From Roseivirga sp. UBA7431 (GTDB lineage: Bacteria; Bacteroidota; Bacteroidia; Cytophagales; Cyclobacteriaceae): DNA of 27,603 nt. Each line of letters starts with the position of its first letter. The stretch's first letter is position 1. The notes beneath the pieces were generated by a model that was given only the letters and a program-made list of their open reading frames with translations, was not told the origin of the DNA and ran no database searches. Shown here in pieces: positions 24,246 through 27,603 of the stretch. Position numbers and translations under genes: made by a program. Location: NCBI GenBank assembly GCA_002477595.1, contig DLQN01000010.1, positions 31,285 to 58,887 on the forward strand, read 5' to 3'.

Positions 24246-26060
24246 ATGAAAAGAAAACTATTAATAGCAAGTGTTTGTGTTTCGCTCAGCCTATTGTTGT
24301 TCTTTCCATTAAACGCTCAGAAGCAATACACGGCAGATTGGGACGACTTAAAATCGAGACCCTACCCTCAATGGTTCAAAGATGCTAAACTTGGTATTTT
24401 CATTCACTGGGGAGTTTATTCCGTGCCTGCTTACAGCAACAAAGAAGACTATGGCGAATGGTACTTGAGAGGGCTTATGCTTGGAGATTCATTACGTACT
24501 TCCTACATGAAAACGCACTATGGAGAAGGCTTTACTTACAAAGACTTCGCCCCTGAGTTTAAAGCCCGGCTTTTTTACCCAGATGAATGGGCTGATCTTT
24601 TCAAAAGAGCTGGAGCCAAGTATGTAGTTATGGTTTCCAAACATCATGATGGATATGCCCTTTGGCCAAGCAAGTACGCCCCAAAATGGAACAGCATGGA
24701 GGTTGGCCCCAACCGTGATCTGGTTGGAGAACTTACTACGTCTGTTAAAAAAGCTGGATTGCATATGGGGCTCTACTATTCATTGCCCGAATGGAACAAC
24801 CCACTGCACAGATGGGATACGGATCCAGATAGAAACATTGGGCCTTATGTGGAAAAACATATGATCCCGCAATTCAAAGAACTCATTTCTACCTACAAAC
24901 CCGATTTGATCTTTGCCGATGGCGAGTGGAATAATTCTGCCGAAGAATGGCATTCCGCAGAATTGATTTCCTGGTATTTCAACCTTATGGGTGACGATGC
25001 AGTCGTAAACGATCGCTGGGGAGGAGGTAGTCAAGGAATGGGTTTTCTGACACCAGAATATAGTGCCGGAATCAAGGAAACAGATAGACCATGGGCAGAA
25101 GTTCGAGGCCTTGGACGCTCCTTTGCCTTAAATCGATTCGAAAAGCTTGATGCTTATATGACAGGTGAAGAACTGATTCACTTCTTTATCAAAGCTGTGG
25201 CCAATGGTGGTGGCGTAACCATCAATGTGGGGCCAACAGCTGATGGTCAAATACCACTGTTACAACAAGATCGGCTAATTCAGTTGGGCAACTGGATCGA
25301 AATCAATGAGGAAGCCATTTATGGATCAACCACTTGGAAAAAGACCGGGGAGGAGAAGCAAGTGAGTTTGGAGAGAATTGATCCTAATATTGATTTTAAT
25401 TGGGTAAGAAATGGACCTGAAAGCCCCATTAAAGAAGATGATTTTACCGCTATTTGGACAGGCTTTATCATGCCTGAGTTTTCAGAAAATTATGAGTTTG
25501 AAGGCCAAGCCGATGATGGTATGCGCGTTTGGATTAATGATGAGCTGATTATTAACAACTGGAAAAATGCTCCTAAGGGAGCAAATGGTTTTGTGATGGG
25601 AAACAATACAGCCGTTTCTGAGTCAAGTTCGATCCAACTTCAAGCAGGAAAACGGTATAAGCTTCGCGTGGAATACTTCGAAGGGAAACAAAATGCCAGC
25701 GCCAGACTATTTTGGTCTAGTAGCAGTCTTGAAAAGCAAATCGTACGTTCTTCGAGACTGTATACCACGACCGAGGGTGAAATACATGGGCTCAATGCTG
25801 TTTATAGCTCAATGCGGCAACATATCGCTTATACCCAGAATAATGGAAACGTTTATGCCATCACGATGGAATGGCCAGATGATCAACTAGACTTAACCGT
25901 TGACAAGCCAAAATCTGGTGCAAATGTGACCCTTTTGGGCTATGATGGTGAGTTGGACTGGAGATACAAAGACGGTAAAATGTTGGTCAACACGAGTGAC
26001 ATAAAATTTAGCCAAGTGCCAGGAAAGAATGCATGGGTTTTTAGAATATCTAATTTTTAA
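24246..26060 (+). CDS. secreted GH29 alpha-L-fucosidase with PA14 domain
   Basis: A 604-residue exported fucosidase. The signal peptide is residues 1-24 (ending LNAQ). The GH29 barrel spans about 30-365: GIFIHWGVYSVPAYS at 50-64, SKHHDGYALW at 131-140, and the nucleophile Asp225 in FADGEW. NGGGVTINVGPTADGQ at 320-335 closes the barrel. Residues about 378-507 form a PA14-type beta domain (FTAIWTGFI, then DDGMRVWINDELII, YKLRVEYFEG and ARLFW), often a carbohydrate-binding module. Residues about 512-604 look like the C-terminal beta-sandwich of GH29 enzymes, so the PA14 domain sits between barrel and sandwich. It belongs with GH29-A-type broad-specificity enzymes. It is 12 bp from the second fucosidase gene. 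Confidence 0.92.
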   Translation: MKRKLLIASVCVSLSLLLFFPLNAQKQYTADWDDLKSRPYPQWFKDAKLGIFIHWGVYSVPAYSNKEDYGEWYLRGLMLGDSLRTSYMKTHYGEGFTYKDFAPEFKARLFYPDEWADLFKRAGAKYVVMVSKHHDGYALWPSKYAPKWNSMEVGPNRDLVGELTTSVKKAGLHMGLYYSLPEWNNPLHRWDTDPDRNIGPYVEKHMIPQFKELISTYKPDLIFADGEWNNSAEEWHSAELISWYFNLMGDDAVVNDRWGGGSQGMGFLTPEYSAGIKETDRPWAEVRGLGRSFALNRFEKLDAYMTGEELIHFFIKAVANGGGVTINVGPTADGQIPLLQQDRLIQLGNWIEINEEAIYGSTTWKKTGEEKQVSLERIDPNIDFNWVRNGPESPIKEDDFTAIWTGFIMPEFSENYEFEGQADDGMRVWINDELIINNWKNAPKGANGFVMGNNTAVSESSSIQLQAGKRYKLRVEYFEGKQNASARLFWSSSSLEKQIVRSSRLYTTTEGEIHGLNAVYSSMRQHIAYTQNNGNVYAITMEWPDDQLDLTVDKPKSGANVTLLGYDGELDWRYKDGKMLVNTSDIKFSQVPGKNAWVFRISNF

Positions 26061-26072
26061 GAATAATAGAAA

Positions 26073-27536
26073 ATGTTCAAAAGGAGATCGACTTACCTAC
26101 AGCAGTTTTTGTGGCTAACATTTCTTTTTTTGGCTTGTACGAAAGAAGTTCCCCCTCCCGCACCTGTCGGCCCAATACCGAGCTCACAACAAGTAGATTG
26201 GCACGAATTGGAGTACTATGCTTTTGTCCATTTCAACATGAATACATTCACCGACATAGAATGGGGACTGGGAGGTAAATCTCCAGAGCTATTTAACCCA
26301 ACAGAATTAGATACCCGACAATGGGCTCGTGTGGCTAAGGAAGCGGGAATGAAAGCCATTATTCTGACAGCCAAACATCATGATGGATTCAGCCTTTGGC
26401 CTTCAGAATTTACCGAGCATTCTGTCAAAAACAGCCCTTGGAGAGAGGGCAAGGGAGATGTGATTAAGGAACTGGCTGCTGCTTGCAAAGAGTATGGTCT
26501 TAAGTTGGGGCTTTATCTCTCCCCCTGGGATCGTAATCATGCAGACTACGGAAAGCCTAAATACATTACCTATTATCGCAACCAATTGAAAGAACTATTG
26601 ACCAACTATGGAGACGTATTTGAGCTTTGGGTAGATGGGGCCAATGGAGGAGATGGCTACTATGGAGGAGCGAATGAGGTGAGAAATGTAGACCGAACAA
26701 CCTATTATGATTGGGACAGTACGTTTGCGTTGGCAAAGTCACTTCAGCCACGGATGGTCACTTTTAGTGATGGAGGTCCTGAGGTAAGGTGGGTTGGCAA
26801 TGAGCGAGGTTTTGCAAATGCTACCAATTGGGCTCCATTAAGAAGAGACGAGTTTGCACCGGGCGTTGCCGATAGTAAACAATTAGGAACCGGTCATATT
26901 GATGGCACACATTGGGTGCCGGCAGAATGTGATGTTTCCATAAGACCAGGATGGTACTACCATAAAAGCCAGGATGATGAAGTGAAGTCGCTTGAGCACC
27001 TCTTAGATATCTATTATAAGTCAGTAGGAAGAAACGCCAACCTATTGCTCAACCTTTCGGTAGACCGAAGAGGGCTAGCACATGAAAATGATGTGACTGC
27101 GTTAATGGAATTAAGGGAAGCACTTGATGATACATTTGCTAATAATCTGGCAAAAGGAAAAACAGTTAAAGCCTCTGCTGATCGTGGAAAAGGTTACGAT
27201 GCACAAAACGTACTAGACGGAGATATATCTACCTATTGGGCAACTGATGATGAGGTATTGAACGGTTCCTTGGAAGTTGACTTTTGGGAAGAGACCTCCT
27301 TAAACAGACTGGTTTTACAAGAGTATATTTCCCTAGGGCAAAGGGTTAAATCCTTTAAAGTAGAGGCAATGGTTGAAGGGAACTATGAAGTTATCGCCAA
27401 TGAAACAACCATTGGTTATAAGAGAATACTAAGGTTACCAGATACAAAAACCAACAAACTCAGGCTCACGATTCTGGATTCAAAAGCCTGTCCTACCATT
27501 TCGAATATTGAAGTCTATAACACTGAAGAATTCTGA
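26073..27536 (+). CDS. GH29 alpha-L-fucosidase lipoprotein with discoidin-like domain
   Basis: A 487-residue predicted lipoprotein: the hydrophobic leader ends in a lipobox LFLAC with Cys22, followed by a Pro-rich linker. The GH29 barrel covers about 42-350, with AFVHFNMNTFTD at 50-61, AKHHDGFSLW at 100-109 and the nucleophile Asp188 in ELWVDGANGG. GYYGG at 195-199 and the later WWP-like WVPAECDVSIRPGWYY at 281-296 resemble GH29-B enzymes specific for alpha-1,3/1,4-fucose. Residues about 357-487 form an F5/8 type C (CBM32-like) domain starting NLAKGKTVKAS and LDGDISTYWAT. It differs strongly from the preceding fucosidase, so the pair likely cleaves different linkages. A terminator follows. 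Confidence 0.92.
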   Translation: MFKRRSTYLQQFLWLTFLFLACTKEVPPPAPVGPIPSSQQVDWHELEYYAFVHFNMNTFTDIEWGLGGKSPELFNPTELDTRQWARVAKEAGMKAIILTAKHHDGFSLWPSEFTEHSVKNSPWREGKGDVIKELAAACKEYGLKLGLYLSPWDRNHADYGKPKYITYYRNQLKELLTNYGDVFELWVDGANGGDGYYGGANEVRNVDRTTYYDWDSTFALAKSLQPRMVTFSDGGPEVRWVGNERGFANATNWAPLRRDEFAPGVADSKQLGTGHIDGTHWVPAECDVSIRPGWYYHKSQDDEVKSLEHLLDIYYKSVGRNANLLLNLSVDRRGLAHENDVTALMELREALDDTFANNLAKGKTVKASADRGKGYDAQNVLDGDISTYWATDDEVLNGSLEVDFWEETSLNRLVLQEYISLGQRVKSFKVEAMVEGNYEVIANETTIGYKRILRLPDTKTNKLRLTILDSKACPTISNIEVYNTEEF

Positions 27537-27565
27537 TTGGGAACGATTAACACGATAGAAGGCAT

Positions 27566-27595
27566 AAAAAAAGACACTAATTTCTTAGTGTCTTT
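27566..27595. terminator. bidirectional terminator after the fucosidase operon
   Basis: An 11-bp perfect stem (27570-27580 with 27585-27595) and TTTC loop. On the plus strand only the stem's own TTT follows, but on the minus strand seven consecutive T lie at the stem base and beyond (plus A run 27566-27572). It therefore best serves a minus-strand gene coming from beyond the window, while also closing the plus-strand operon. Confidence 0.8.
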
Positions 27596-27603
27596 CTGTG
27601 TAG

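Overview
The window reads as chromosomal DNA of a Bacteroidota bacterium, most likely a marine or aquatic Cytophagales relative (Roseivirga/Fulvivirga/Marivirga-like). This is inferred from gene families, not from a database match. Markers are a MacB/FtsX-type permease of the Bacteroidota kind, a secreted protein with SprB repeats and a type B type-IX-secretion sorting domain, Rho with a long charged insert, promoter elements resembling TTTG...TAnnTTTG, mostly weak Shine-Dalgarno sites, and a crtW/crtB/crtI/crtZ carotenoid locus. No tRNA, rRNA, CRISPR array, transposase or phage gene was seen.

Layout. (1) 102-3322, plus strand: an ABC permease and its ATPase, closed by a hairpin terminator. 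(2) 3374-10200, minus strand: the carotenoid locus. In transcription order it runs cruF-like hydratase, crtZ, a B12-domain MerR regulator (CarH/LitR-like), a 248-bp control region, an ECF-type sigma factor, crtI, crtB, ispH and crtW. Light- or stress-controlled pigment synthesis is the natural reading. No GGPP synthase, lycopene cyclase or second desaturase is in view. (3) 10272-11032: a small DUF4286-like gene and a diamine-acetyltransferase-like gene that overlap tail to tail. (4) 11158-13574, minus: a secreted lectin/SprB-repeat protein gene that appears frameshifted at both ends. (5) serS (minus) and rho (plus), divergent. (6) 17032-19317: an HMG-CoA reductase with an unusual N-terminal domain, abutting a family 2 glycosyltransferase with zero spacing. 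(7) 19534-22234: a Gfo/Idh oxidoreductase, a NagD-type HAD phosphatase and an aldose epimerase. (8) 22249-23073, minus: a tandem universal stress protein with two FNR/CRP-like palindromes upstream. (9) 23240-23374: the remnant of an AraC-type regulator. (10) 23404-27536: a secreted EEP-family phosphoesterase and two different GH29 alpha-L-fucosidases in one operon, ended by a hairpin best oriented for a minus-strand gene beyond the window.

Points most worth following: coexistence of ispH (MEP pathway) and an HMG-CoA reductase (mevalonate pathway) within 13 kb; a pigment gene set that predicts a monocyclic, 1'-hydroxylated, 4-keto, 3-hydroxy carotenoid (flexixanthin type); a CarH-like regulator that keeps the lower axial His but lacks two other B12/photoreceptor residues; repeated TTTGTTTA elements in the control region; twin TGAT-N4-ATCA boxes before the stress protein gene; and a long perfect palindrome where the AraC remnant stops.
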